Below are positions 1 through 8,441 of a stretch of 64,000 nt of DNA, piece by piece. The translations under genes and the position numbers were made by a program. The stretch is from Parafannyhessea umbonata (GTDB taxonomy: Bacteria > Actinomycetota > Coriobacteriia > Coriobacteriales > Atopobiaceae). Numbering within the stretch: the first letter of the stretch is position 1; each line of letters opens with the position of its first letter. The notes under the pieces were generated by a model. The model saw only the letters and a program-made list of their open reading frames with translations, did no database searches and was not told the origin of the DNA. The DNA lies in the NCBI RefSeq assembly GCF_012844235.1, contig NZ_JABAGR010000001.1, positions 310,001 to 374,000 of the forward strand, read 5' to 3'.

Positions 1-410
1 CGACGTTCGTCACCAACTCGCTTCCGCATGCCCAGGCGCTGCTCGCAAAGGGTGCGAAGACCTACCTGCTTGGCGGGACGGTGAAGCCGGTCACGGAGGC
101 CGTCGTGGGTCCGGACGCCATCGCGACCCTGGGGCGCATGCACTTTACCGTGGGGTTCTGGGGAACGAACGGCATCTCGCCCGACGCGGGCTTCACCACG
201 CCGGAGCTCGAGGAGGCAAGGGTGAAGGAGGCCAGCCTGCGCCAGGCGCAAAGCGCGTACGTGCTGGCAGACGCAAGCAAGTTCGGCCAGGTCTCGCTCG
301 TGACGTTTGCGCAGTTCGACCAGGCGACCGTCATCACGGACCACGTCGACGCAGATGGCACCTACGGCAAAGCCCCCAACATCGTGGACCTAGAGGAGGA
401 GCACCAATGA
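1..410 (+). CDS. DeoR-family transcriptional regulator, C-terminal part (5' end outside window)
   Basis: The frame is open from base 3 and shows only the sugar-phosphate sensing half of a DeoR/GlpR-type repressor. A TFVTNS segment is followed by an LLGG segment and then the TVGFWGTNGISPDAGFTT segment typical of the DeoRC fold; the N-terminal helix-turn-helix lies upstream of the window. The family represses sugar catabolic genes and responds to a phosphorylated sugar. The stop overlaps the start of fruK (ATGA at 407-410), so the two genes are translationally coupled. The role is therefore probably a FruR-like local repressor of fruK-fruA, with fructose-1-phosphate as the likely effector (inferred from context). 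Confidence 0.85.
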   Translation, partial: TFVTNSLPHAQALLAKGAKTYLLGGTVKPVTEAVVGPDAIATLGRMHFTVGFWGTNGISPDAGFTTPELEEARVKEASLRQAQSAYVLADASKFGQVSLVTFAQFDQATVITDHVDADGTYGKAPNIVDLEEEHQ

Positions 411-1312
411 TCTACACCGTCACCTTCAACCCCTCGATCGACTACATCGTGAGGATACCCCGGCTTGAGCCCGGCGCCATCAATCGCGTGACGTACGAGG
501 ACATCCTGCCGGGTGGCAAGGGCATCAATGTGAGCATCGTGCTCTCGAACCTCGGGCACGAGTCGTGCGCCCTCGGCTTCGTCGCGGGCTTCACCGGCGC
601 AGAGATCGTCCGCCTCATGCAGACGTCCGGCGCCAAGAGCGACTTCATCCACGTCGCAGAGGGCATGTCCCGCATCAACATGAAGATCAAGGCCGCCGAG
701 GAGACCGAGATCAACGGCATCGGCCCCAAGATCCTCGAGTCCGACATCGACGCGCTCTATGCCAGGCTCGACGCCCTGCAGCGGGGCGACACCCTCGTGA
801 TCGCGGGCTCCGTCCCCTCGATGCTCCCGTCAGACATGTACGAGCGCATCATGGACAGGCTCGACGGGCGCGGCATCGACATCGTGGTCGACGCGGAGCG
901 CGACCTGCTCGCGAAGGTCCTGCGCTACCACCCGTTCCTCATCAAGCCCAACAACCACGAGCTGGGCGCCATCTTTGGCGTGGAGTTGTCCATGCGCGAC
1001 GAGGTCGTGCCCTACGCGCGCAAACTACAGGAGAAGGGCGCGCGCAACGTGCTCGTGTCCATGGCGGGGGAGGGGGCGGTCCTCGTGCCCGAGTCCGGGG
1101 ACGTCATCATGAGCGAGGCCCCCAAGGGCACGGTCGTCAACTCCGTGGGCGCGGGCGACTCCATGGTCGCCGGCTTCCTGGCAGGCTACCAGGAGAGCGA
1201 CGGCGATTGCGCCACCGCGTTCAAGATGGGCGTCGCGACTGGCTCCGCGAGCGCCTTCTCGGCAAAGCTTGCGACGCGTCCCGAGGTGGAGGCGCTGCTC
1301 AAGACCCTCTAG
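407..1312 (+). CDS. fruK: 1-phosphofructokinase
   Basis: PfkB-family sugar kinase of 301 residues, normal for FruK. It converts fructose-1-phosphate, made by the adjacent PTS, to fructose-1,6-bisphosphate in the cytoplasm. The PfkB signature GGKG is at residues 36-39 and the C-terminal anion-hole/catalytic motif GAGD at 248-251, with Asp251 the expected base. The NPSID start of the protein is characteristic of FruK/LacC enzymes. It overlaps the DeoR gene by 4 bases and lies about 100 bases before fruA. LacC (tagatose-6-phosphate kinase) is the nearest alternative, but the fructose PTS next door supports FruK. Confidence 0.95.
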   Translation: MIYTVTFNPSIDYIVRIPRLEPGAINRVTYEDILPGGKGINVSIVLSNLGHESCALGFVAGFTGAEIVRLMQTSGAKSDFIHVAEGMSRINMKIKAAEETEINGIGPKILESDIDALYARLDALQRGDTLVIAGSVPSMLPSDMYERIMDRLDGRGIDIVVDAERDLLAKVLRYHPFLIKPNNHELGAIFGVELSMRDEVVPYARKLQEKGARNVLVSMAGEGAVLVPESGDVIMSEAPKGTVVNSVGAGDSMVAGFLAGYQESDGDCATAFKMGVATGSASAFSAKLATRPEVEALLKTL

Positions 1313-1415
1313 CGTTTCTCGACCGCTTTCATTGGCATGGCACGCCGGTTCCACACGGGGGCCGGCTCCGTTGGGCGCACCGGGTGCGCCCGCACGTAAG
1401 AGAGGAGAGCCAGAC

Positions 1416-3377
1416 GTGAAGATCACGGACCTGCTCAAACCCGAGGGAATCAAGGTGGGCGCCACGGCCAAGAGCCAGGACGACGCCATCGACCAGCTGA
1501 TCGCCCTCCAGGACGCCTCGGGTAACATCGGCGACACCGTTGCGTACAAGAAGGCGATCCTGGCCCGAGAGACGGAGTTCTCCACCGCCGTCGGCGACGG
1601 CATCGCGATTCCGCACGCCAAGACCTCGGCCGTCAAGCGGCCGGGACTCGCGGCCATGACCGTGCCGGGCGGCGTGGAGTGGAACGCCCCCGACGACGCG
1701 CCCGCGGACCTCATGTTCATGATCGCTGCGCCTGAGGGCCAGAACAACACCCACCTCGAGATGCTCGCCCAGCTGTCGAAGCTCCTCATGCACCAGGAGT
1801 TCGCGGACGCCCTGCGCGCCGCCAAGACGCCGGAGGAGTTCTGCTCCGTCATCGACCGCGCCGAGGCGGAGCGCGAGGCCGCCGACGCCGCGAAGGCGGC
1901 GCCCGAGGCGGTCGCGGCCGCCGGCTACCCCGAGGTCCTCGCGATCACGGCCTGCCCCACCGGCATCGCGCACACCTACATGGCGGCCGAGAACCTGGAG
2001 AAGAAGGCCAAGGAGATGGGCGTCACGCTCAAGGCCGAGACCCAGGGCTCCGCGGGAGCGAAGAACGTCCTGACCGCGGACGAGATCGCCCATGCCAAGG
2101 GCATCATCATCGCGGCCGACAAGAACGTCGACCGCGCGCGCTTCGGCGGCAAGCAGGTGCTCTCCACCAACGTCTCCGCGGGCATCAACGAGCCCCAGAA
2201 GCTCATCCAGACCATCCTCGACGGCAAGGCGCCTGTCCAGGAGGGCGCCACGGTCACGGCAGCAGAGACCGCGGGCGAGAAGGACTCCGCCTGGCACGTG
2301 ATATACAAGCACCTCATGAACGGCGTCAGCCACATGCTGCCCTTCGTGATCGGCGGCGGCATCCTCACGGCAATCGCGTTTCTCGTCGACCAGCCGGGCC
2401 TCGGCACGGCGGCCTACGGCTCCTCGATTCCCGCGGCGGCCTTCTTCAAGACCATCGGCGGCGAGGCCTTTGGCATGATGCTCCCGATCCTGGCGGGCTT
2501 CATCGCCATGTCCATCGCGGACAGGCCCGGCCTCGCACCCGGCTTCGTAGGCGGCCTGTTCGCCAAGACCGGCTACAGCCTCACCTACCTCACGCTCATG
2601 AACTCAGACCCCAAGGCGGCAGCCGCGTCCTGCGTCTCGGGCGGCTTCATCGCGGCGCTGTTCGCGGGCTTCGCGGCGGGCTACATGGTCCTCGGGATCG
2701 AGAAGCTCTGCGACCACATGCCCGATTCCCTCGAGGGTATCAAGCCCATGCTCATCTACCCGCTTCTGGGCACCCTCGCCATCGGAGCCGTCATGTTCCT
2801 GCTCAACCCGCTGTTCGGCGCCATCAACACCGCGCTCAACAACGGCCTCAACAGCATGGGCACCACCAACGTCATCCTGCTCGGCGCCGTCGTCGGCGGC
2901 ATGATGTCCATCGACATGGGCGGCCCGTTCAACAAGGCGGCCTACGTCTTCGGCACCGGCGCCCTCACCGCGGGCACCACCTCCGGCCAGCTCGTCATGG
3001 CATCCGTCATGGTCGGCGGCATGGTTCCGCCCCTGGCCATCGCCCTCTCCACGACCCTCTTCAAGAGCAAGTGGTCCAAGGCAGATCGCGACGCCGGCAT
3101 CGTGAACTACATCATGGGCCTGTCGTTCATCACCGAGGGCGCCATCCCCTTCGCCGCGGCCGACCCCGGCCACGTCCTTCCGTCCTGCATCATCGGCTCC
3201 GCGCTCGCCGGCGCACTCTCGGCGGCTTTCGGCTGCACCAGCCCCGCCCCGCACGGCGGCGCCTGGGTAATCGCCGTCATCGGCAACCCCATCGGCTACC
3301 TTGCGGCCCTCGCCATCGGCTCTATCGTGGCGTGCCTGATCCTCTCGCTCTGGAAGAAGCCGTACCAGGAGGCCTAG
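1416..3377 (+). CDS. fruA: Fructose PTS, fused EIIA-EIIB-EIIC
   Basis: Fused fructose permease of about 653 residues. The GTG at 1416 is chosen because AGAGGAGAG lies just upstream and the protein then begins directly with the EIIA fold; the frame is open further upstream but without domain content. EIIA carries its phosphorylated His67 in IPHAKT, EIIB its Cys180 in TACPTGIAHT, followed by a multi-span EIIC with the GGPFNKAAY region. It imports fructose as fructose-1-phosphate, the substrate of FruK. The EIIB-EIIC linker contains one copy of the recurrent 13-mer GGGCGAGAAGGAC (2273-2285), read as GEKD. Confidence 0.95.
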   Translation: MKITDLLKPEGIKVGATAKSQDDAIDQLIALQDASGNIGDTVAYKKAILARETEFSTAVGDGIAIPHAKTSAVKRPGLAAMTVPGGVEWNAPDDAPADLMFMIAAPEGQNNTHLEMLAQLSKLLMHQEFADALRAAKTPEEFCSVIDRAEAEREAADAAKAAPEAVAAAGYPEVLAITACPTGIAHTYMAAENLEKKAKEMGVTLKAETQGSAGAKNVLTADEIAHAKGIIIAADKNVDRARFGGKQVLSTNVSAGINEPQKLIQTILDGKAPVQEGATVTAAETAGEKDSAWHVIYKHLMNGVSHMLPFVIGGGILTAIAFLVDQPGLGTAAYGSSIPAAAFFKTIGGEAFGMMLPILAGFIAMSIADRPGLAPGFVGGLFAKTGYSLTYLTLMNSDPKAAAASCVSGGFIAALFAGFAAGYMVLGIEKLCDHMPDSLEGIKPMLIYPLLGTLAIGAVMFLLNPLFGAINTALNNGLNSMGTTNVILLGAVVGGMMSIDMGGPFNKAAYVFGTGALTAGTTSGQLVMASVMVGGMVPPLAIALSTTLFKSKWSKADRDAGIVNYIMGLSFITEGAIPFAAADPGHVLPSCIIGSALAGALSAAFGCTSPAPHGGAWVIAVIGNPIGYLAALAIGSIVACLILSLWKKPYQEA

Positions 3378-3420
3378 TGCCAGGAGGCCAGCTCTTCCAC
3401 ACAACGTAGCGTCCCCCAAG

Positions 3421-3451
3421 AGGCGGCGGTCCATCGTGGCCGCCGCCTTTT
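3421..3451 (+). terminator. Rho-independent terminator of the fru operon
   Basis: A 9-bp perfect stem (AGGCGGCGG at 3421-3429 with CCGCCGCCT at 3440-3448) around a 10-base loop, followed by TTTT. It lies 44 bases after the fruA stop, on the plus strand. Confidence 0.85.
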
Positions 3452-3599
3452 CGCATGGCCGCGCGTTGCCATTCGTCTCCGCTTCTCCATTCGCCCACAT
3501 CCCACCGCACCGACTGCCACACCTCGGGGAATACTTTCCCCAAGACCAACGTGCGCCGTCGGCGCGACGTCAAAGCAATCCGGAAGGGGAAGGGGAGGC

Positions 3600-4001
3600 A
3601 TGGGTTTTCGCTGGCCGTGGAGGCGCAAGGCAACAGCGTCCGTGCCGGACGAGATGGCCGCCGCAAAGCATGCCGGCGCGCTCGCCCAGGACATCGCCCG
3701 CGCGGGAGGCGGTGCCCCCCAACGGCTTCGCCTGCGCTACGCGGGCAAGGTCCAGGCCGTGGGCTTCCGCTTCCAGGCGCAGATGCTTGCCAAGAGCGCG
3801 GGCTGCGTCGGCTGGGTCCAGAACCTCGACGACGGCGACGTGCTCGTCGAGGTCCAGGGCACGCCCTCCCAGCTCAAGGCGTTCCGGCGCGGCATCCAGG
3901 ACCTCTCTGACAGCCCCGACACCTGGATCTCCTGCCGCCTTGCGTCGCAAACCACGGTGCCGCTGGCGCAGGGCGAGAAGGACTTTCGCGTTCGGTATTA
4001 G
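3600..4001 (+). CDS. acyP: Acylphosphatase
   Basis: Cytoplasmic hydrolase of carboxyl-phosphate bonds, 133 residues. The acylphosphatase domain fills residues about 44-133 with the signature GKVQAVGFRF (catalytic Arg57) and the WVQN segment (catalytic Asn75). The first 43 residues form a basic, Ala-rich extension not needed for the fold, so a shorter protein is conceivable, but the ATG at 3600 is preceded by GGGGAGG. The final residues before the C-terminal FRVRY include GEKD, encoded by a copy of the recurrent 13-mer (3971-3983). It stands alone between the fru terminator and a convergent gene. Confidence 0.9.
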   Translation: MGFRWPWRRKATASVPDEMAAAKHAGALAQDIARAGGGAPQRLRLRYAGKVQAVGFRFQAQMLAKSAGCVGWVQNLDDGDVLVEVQGTPSQLKAFRRGIQDLSDSPDTWISCRLASQTTVPLAQGEKDFRVRY

Positions 4002-4039
4002 GGCGCGTCCTTAGACCAAGCCTGCTGCCTGCAGAAAGG

Positions 4040-4609
4040 TTACAGCTCGTGCCTCTCGACGCGCACGTCCTTACCGTCTATCACCATCGTCATGAACGTG
4101 CAGCGCCCCGATCCCGGCTTCGGCATGAGCGTGCCGGAGTTCACCACGAGCGCGTCCGCGGGTCCTCCCGCATCAACCTGCCAGCGGTGCGAGTGCCCGT
4201 AGATCACCACGTCCGCATCGAGTGCCGCCGCGCGCTGCCGCAGCCGTACCAGGCGAGGGGCGCGGTACGTGTGCCCGTGCGTCACCATGATGCGGTGCGT
4301 CACGTCACCTCCGCGCGCCGGTGCTCCCTGGTGGTAGCCAAGCGCCCGCACGCCTGCGATACCGTCCGCAGCAACGTCAATCACGAGCTCGTCCGCCGGA
4401 TGCGTGGGTTCAAGCGCGGCATCGTTGTTGCCGTGCACAAGATAGATGGGCTCGGGAAGGTTCAGCTCGTCAATGGCGGCCATCGGCATCTGGAGGTCGC
4501 CGGCAATCAGGATGGCGTCAACGGGGCCACCGGCCCGCGCGGCGACCACCGCGTCCTGAAAGTGCCCGACCTTCGTGTGTATGTCAGAGCAGACCATGAG
4601 CCTGACCAT
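4040..4609 (-). CDS. YfcE-like calcineurin-fold metallophosphoesterase
   Basis: Metal-dependent phosphoesterase of about 189 residues. All motifs of the calcineurin-like fold are present in order: SDIH near the start, GDLQ, GNND, THGH and GHSH. This matches the YfcE/MJ0936 group, usually phosphodiesterases of unknown natural substrate. The ATG at 4609 is preferred over one 24 bases upstream because GGAGG sits 4 bases before it. It converges on acyP and shares its orientation with the DUF1294 gene upstream. Confidence 0.85.
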   Translation of the reverse strand: MVRLMVCSDIHTKVGHFQDAVVAARAGGPVDAILIAGDLQMPMAAIDELNLPEPIYLVHGNNDAALEPTHPADELVIDVAADGIAGVRALGYHQGAPARGGDVTHRIMVTHGHTYRAPRLVRLRQRAAALDADVVIYGHSHRWQVDAGGPADALVVNSGTLMPKPGSGRCTFMTMVIDGKDVRVERHEL

Positions 4610-4741
4610 GCGGCCTCCAACCCTCAAACCCAAGCGTGGTTACAGTGTAGGCGCGGCAGGCCATATCAAGACGAGAAGAGCGACACGTCGTGGTCGATGG
4701 TCCTTCTCATCCAGAAGCTCTTGTACGTGTGACGTGCTGAC

Positions 4742-5029
4742 CTATCCCTGCGTCAGCCAAGCCAGAAGCGCGGCCTGAACAATGAGCATGGCGGGAACCC
4801 CAAGGTAGAACAGGGGCTTGCGTGTCTTGTGGTGCGCAACCCTCATACCCAGAAGACCTCCCGCAGCGCCGCCAACTGCGGAGCAGCCAAGCAAAACCTT
4901 CTCGGGGATGCGCCACGCACCTCTGACGGCTCTTGCCTTGTCCAGGCAGAAAAGCGCAAAGGTGATGGCGTTGATTGCGGCGAGGTATGCCAGAAGGGTG
5001 TCCGAGCCCCATGCGGTAAGCGTGTCCAT
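4742..5029 (-). CDS. DUF1294 small membrane protein
   Basis: A 95-residue inner-membrane protein of the DUF1294 family, function unknown. It shows an N-terminal hydrophobic helix with FCLDKARA, the conserved R-I-P-E-K segment, a Gly-rich GGAAGGLLGM helix, the HKTRKPLFY motif, and a last hydrophobic helix. On its strand a TACAAT (-10-like) hexamer ends 7 bases before the ATG at 5029, with no Shine-Dalgarno between them, so the message is probably leaderless. A TTG two codons further upstream would lie almost inside the -10 and is unlikely. Confidence 0.8.
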   Translation of the reverse strand: MDTLTAWGSDTLLAYLAAINAITFALFCLDKARAVRGAWRIPEKVLLGCSAVGGAAGGLLGMRVAHHKTRKPLFYLGVPAMLIVQAALLAWLTQG

Positions 5030-5205
5030 GCGCAAGATTGTATCGCACGCACCAGCTGTGGCCCATCACGCCCATCCCCTTATCGCTTGCCGTTTGTGGT
5101 CGCCGCCGTGCATGCGAAGATATTCAAGTTGGCAAAATGGTATCAATTAGAGTTATCTTGTATGTATCGACTTACAATGTCAGTCTCGGTTGATGGGAGG
5201 GACAC

Positions 5206-5706
5206 ATGTCGCTCTTTGGGAAGTCTGCCAAGCAACGCCTGGAACAGTCAGGCTTTACGATTACGAAGACTCTCTTCGAGGCACCGCGGCTTTCCATGGT
5301 GCCGTCTCTGTACATGGACGAGAATCACCGCAAATGGGCCATAGTGCTGCATGGCATGGAGCCCGCCATTCACGACTACGAGGATATTCTCGACTGCAAG
5401 GTGATAGAAAACGAGGAAGTCGACGTCCGAAAGGACATGAGCCGTCGCGACCTCTTTGAGAGCGTGCTCGAAAACCCTGCCGCGGTGGCGCGGGCGAACG
5501 CAAGCAGAGGAGGCAAGTACTGCACGCGCATGGACGTCGCACTGACGGTAAGGGGAACGCCTGGACAGGAGTCCACCATCGGCATACCCCTTATCGGCAG
5601 AGAGGTCCTGCGTAGTTCGAAGACCTATGTGCTTCTTCGTCAAGGGGCGGATAAACTGTGTGAGGACGTGCTGCGCATGAGGGATGCGAGCAAGGTTTCG
5701 TCGTAG
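5206..5706 (+). CDS. Conserved hypothetical protein
   Basis: A soluble protein of 166 residues starting MSLFGK, with GGGAGG before the ATG. I do not recognise a catalytic fold. The YEDILDCKVIENEE segment near residue 60 resembles the C-terminal part of small Firmicutes proteins in which a 'yddI..fel.edge' pattern follows a zinc ribbon (DUF4428-like), but the zinc ribbon is absent here. It lies immediately before the GntR pair (10 bases to the next start) and has the same AT-richer composition, so it may be cotranscribed with the accessory operon. Confidence 0.6.
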   Translation: MSLFGKSAKQRLEQSGFTITKTLFEAPRLSMVPSLYMDENHRKWAIVLHGMEPAIHDYEDILDCKVIENEEVDVRKDMSRRDLFESVLENPAAVARANASRGGKYCTRMDVALTVRGTPGQESTIGIPLIGREVLRSSKTYVLLRQGADKLCEDVLRMRDASKVSS

Positions 5707-5715
5707 GAGAGTACG

Positions 5716-6468
5716 TTGGTCCGCGGGAAGATTCCGCCGGCAGATGCTGCGGTCGAGAACATTCGAAACTACATTAATGTAAACGGCCTCTCTGAGGGAG
5801 AAAAGCTGCCCTCGGAACGAGACATGTGCGAGATGTGGGGGATATCGCGCTCTGCGTTGCGGAGTGCTATACGACACCTGACGACGATGCACGTTCTCGA
5901 GAGCCGTCAGGGATCGGGTACCTACGTCGCGCCCGCGCGCCCCATTTCATACTCGGGCGTCGGGAAGGTCATGGGCTTTAGTGACAACGTCCGTAGCAGT
6001 GGACATACGCCAAGCTCTCTGGTGGTGAGCCAGGGGACGTGCGATGCGGACGCCCACGTTGCGAAGAAGATGGGCATCGACGTCGACCATGCCGTCTTCA
6101 AGCTCGTCCGTCTGCGCCGTGTGGATGGTCTTCCATGCATGCTAGAAACCTCGATGGTTAACACTGACGTCTGTCCTGGTATTGCCTCGCATGACTTCTC
6201 AAGGGAATCTCTCTTTGACGTGATTCGGGATGGCTATTGTCTGGATATCGCCCATGGCTGGGACAGCCTCTCGATTTCTAGGCTAGACGAGTGGGAGGCG
6301 GACTTGCTAGGGGGAAAACCTGGTGCATCTGTGTTTTTTCAACAGGGTGTGAGCAGAGATAGTGACGGTAGATGCATCGAGTATTACAAGTCCGTCATTC
6401 GGCCAGATAGGTATACGTTCGTCAGTCTCTGCGGATGGCCCGTTGACTCTCAGAAGGCACTTTGGTGA
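5716..6468 (+). CDS. GntR/UTRA (HutC-type) transcriptional regulator 1
   Basis: A 250-residue regulator. The N-terminal winged helix (residues about 8-75) contains the GntR-typical EKLPSERDMCE and the ESRQGSGTYV wing; the UTRA effector domain follows to the C-terminus (HAVFKLVRLRRVDG then the LFDVIRDGY segment). Such proteins bind phosphorylated sugars or amines through UTRA. The start is TTG at 5716 with GGAGAG upstream. It is followed after one base by a second, different GntR/UTRA gene, and the pair precedes the deglycase-PTS genes that they probably control. Confidence 0.8.
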   Translation: MVRGKIPPADAAVENIRNYINVNGLSEGEKLPSERDMCEMWGISRSALRSAIRHLTTMHVLESRQGSGTYVAPARPISYSGVGKVMGFSDNVRSSGHTPSSLVVSQGTCDADAHVAKKMGIDVDHAVFKLVRLRRVDGLPCMLETSMVNTDVCPGIASHDFSRESLFDVIRDGYCLDIAHGWDSLSISRLDEWEADLLGGKPGASVFFQQGVSRDSDGRCIEYYKSVIRPDRYTFVSLCGWPVDSQKALW

Positions 6469-6469
6469 C

Positions 6470-7192
6470 ATGATGGAAAACTTGGACACGGATAAGCCAA
6501 AGTACATGCAGATTCGCGAAATCATACGTGATGAGATAGAAGATGGCCACTACGAGCCCGGTAGCGCCATTCCCTCGGAGAACAATCTCGCGGAGCGGTT
6601 TGGGACGACGCGACTGACGGTAAGAAATGCCATAGATGCACTCGTTGCCGGCGGACTGTTGCGCCGCGTCCAGGGCAAGGGCGTCTACGTCATGTCGGAG
6701 CGACTTGGTGAGGCCGATGCGCTAGAGCTTGTGGGCTTTCGTGAAAGCGTCAGGGAGAAGAACGCGGTGCCATCCGTCAAAATTCTCTCTAAGGCTCGGC
6801 GTCCTGCGGGGGGCTTCTTCTCGCATCTCTTTAAGATTGGCGAGAATGATGACATTCTCGCGATCAAGCGCGTGAATTACGTGGATGACGTGCCCCTGAT
6901 GATTGAGCGGACGTTTATTCCAATTTCCCTCTTTCCGAAAATCGAGTCCGTCGACGTTGGCGTTTTCTCTCTTTACCAGGTCTATGGCATGTTCGGCCAT
7001 ACTGTTGCATCGGCCGTTGAACACCTCGATATGGTCGAGCTGGGTACGCGTGATGCACACCTGCTGGGAATCGAGGAGGGCTCTGCCGTCATTTCCTACG
7101 AGTGCGTGAGCTATGACGAAGACGGCATCGCGTTGGAGTTCGCGTCCTCGTATCGTCGCGGAGACCTTGGCGGGTACTCAGTAACGTATTAA
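6470..7192 (+). CDS. GntR/UTRA transcriptional regulator 2 (FrlR-like position)
   Basis: About 240 residues. The winged helix (KYMQIREIIRDEI, then AIPSENNLAERF, then RRVQGKGVYV) is followed by a UTRA domain (DDILAIKRVNYVDDVPLMIE, then LFSLYQ-type and YECVSYDEDG-type segments). The start is one of two adjacent ATGs at 6470/6473, because the first GntR gene ends at 6468 and no earlier start carries domain sequence; the ribosome binding site is weak, suggesting coupling. It immediately precedes the AT-rich control region of the deglycase operon and is the best candidate for its repressor, as FrlR is in fructoselysine operons. Confidence 0.82.
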   Translation: MMENLDTDKPKYMQIREIIRDEIEDGHYEPGSAIPSENNLAERFGTTRLTVRNAIDALVAGGLLRRVQGKGVYVMSERLGEADALELVGFRESVREKNAVPSVKILSKARRPAGGFFSHLFKIGENDDILAIKRVNYVDDVPLMIERTFIPISLFPKIESVDVGVFSLYQVYGMFGHTVASAVEHLDMVELGTRDAHLLGIEEGSAVISYECVSYDEDGIALEFASSYRRGDLGGYSVTY

Positions 7193-7220
7193 CACGTTAG
7201 CTATACCACTTAACAATAAT

Positions 7221-7305
7221 TAAATACCATTCACCCTAAATGAGCGTAGTTAGCCCATAAATGGTTCTAAATTTCGCTAAGTTATCAATCAAATGGTTAC
7301 AAAAA
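7221..7305. promoter_or_regulatory. AT-rich control region with three AATGGT repeats
   Basis: The 170-base gap before the deglycase gene is markedly AT-rich for this genome. It holds AATGGT in inverse orientation at 7226-7231 (read ACCATT) and in direct orientation at 7260-7265 and 7292-7297. The two direct copies share the longer form AAATGGTTNYAAA. Centres are 34 and 32 bases apart, close to three helical turns, as expected for cooperative operator sites of a dimeric regulator. The assignment to a GntR protein is inference. Confidence 0.45.
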
Positions 7306-7363
7306 GTGCGCACATGTAATCAATCGATACCAAAGGTGAATGAGTGAGGGCGGAGGACAGCTT

Positions 7364-8425
7364 ATGAAGGAGACCGAGAAGGTCGAGATTGTTTACTTCG
7401 ACCAGGAGGGTTATCTCGAGGACGGCAAGGAGCTCTACGAAATCGGAAAGCAGACGAAGCAGTTCGCGGATGACGTTTGCGACGAGGGGTTTGACCACCT
7501 CTTCCTGTTGGGCGTCGGCGGCACTTGGGATGAGTTTCTGCGCATGCAGTATGTCATGAACAAGTATGCCGACGCAGACCATCAGGTAACGCTCCTCCAT
7601 GCTGCAGAGTTCAACGTGATGGGCAGCAAGTCCATGACGAGTAATTCCGTGGTGCTCACCTCGTCCGAGTCGGGAACCACCCCAGAGGTCCTGCAGGCGG
7701 TAAAGACGCTCAAGCAGATGGGCGTGAGGGTCTATGCGATGACAAAGGCAGACGGTCCCATCGGACAGGCGGTGGGAGCCAATCACTGTGTTGCCATGAA
7801 GAACGATCATGGTAGCGGCGGATGTGAGAAGGGCTACTATCTCGCGGATTGCTTCGGCCTGAGGATTCTCAACCGCCAGGGCTTCTTCCCGAAGTATGAC
7901 GAGTTCATTGAGCAGAGCAAGGGTTTCTGGCCGGCGCTTCTTGATATTCGCAAGCAGTTCGAGCCCGAGGCGGAGGAGTTTGCGAAGAAGTACGCACTTG
8001 CGCCTTATACGATGTTCATCGGGTCTGGCGCACTCTGGGGAGAGACCATCCTGTTTGCCATGTGCCTACTCGAGGAAATGCAGTGGAAGCACACCCGCTA
8101 CATCAGCTCTGCGGACTTCTTCCACGGAACGCTCGAACTCGTGGAGCCCGGCATTCCCGTTGTCCTCTTCAAGGGCGAGGATGAGTGTCGTGCGCTCGAC
8201 GACCGTGTCGACGCATTCCTCAAGAGCGGGCGCACCGGGGATACGGACGTGACCGTCATTGACACGAAAGAGTATGCAATTCCCGGGCTCGACAGCGACT
8301 TCCGCATGATTCTCTCTACCTACATCATCTCTGTGCTTACTACTGATCGCATGTCAAGGCACTACGAGCTCGTCACGAAGCACAACCTCAACTACCGTCG
8401 CTACTACCACCAGTTCGATTACTAA
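7364..8425 (+). CDS. SIS-domain sugar-amine-6-phosphate deglycase (FrlB/FraB/GfrE-like)
   Basis: A 353-residue two-SIS-domain protein similar to deglycases that split fructoselysine-6-P or fructose-asparagine-6-P into glucose-6-phosphate and the amino acid. SIS features include VLTSSESGTTPEV and the second-domain MFIGSGALWGETILFA. The pair Glu238 (in EEMQW) and His254 (in SADFFHG), 16 residues apart, matches the spacing of the catalytic Glu/His reported for FraB and FrlB. The start is ATG 7364, because GGCGGAGGA stands 7 bases before it; an ATG 24 bases upstream has a poorer site. It heads an operon with an epimerase and a mannose-type PTS. Exact substrate unknown; GlmS-like isomerase is less likely. 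Confidence 0.82.
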   Translation: MKETEKVEIVYFDQEGYLEDGKELYEIGKQTKQFADDVCDEGFDHLFLLGVGGTWDEFLRMQYVMNKYADADHQVTLLHAAEFNVMGSKSMTSNSVVLTSSESGTTPEVLQAVKTLKQMGVRVYAMTKADGPIGQAVGANHCVAMKNDHGSGGCEKGYYLADCFGLRILNRQGFFPKYDEFIEQSKGFWPALLDIRKQFEPEAEEFAKKYALAPYTMFIGSGALWGETILFAMCLLEEMQWKHTRYISSADFFHGTLELVEPGIPVVLFKGEDECRALDDRVDAFLKSGRTGDTDVTVIDTKEYAIPGLDSDFRMILSTYIISVLTTDRMSRHYELVTKHNLNYRRYYHQFDY

Positions 8426-8441
8426 GACGGGTCCTGATCGC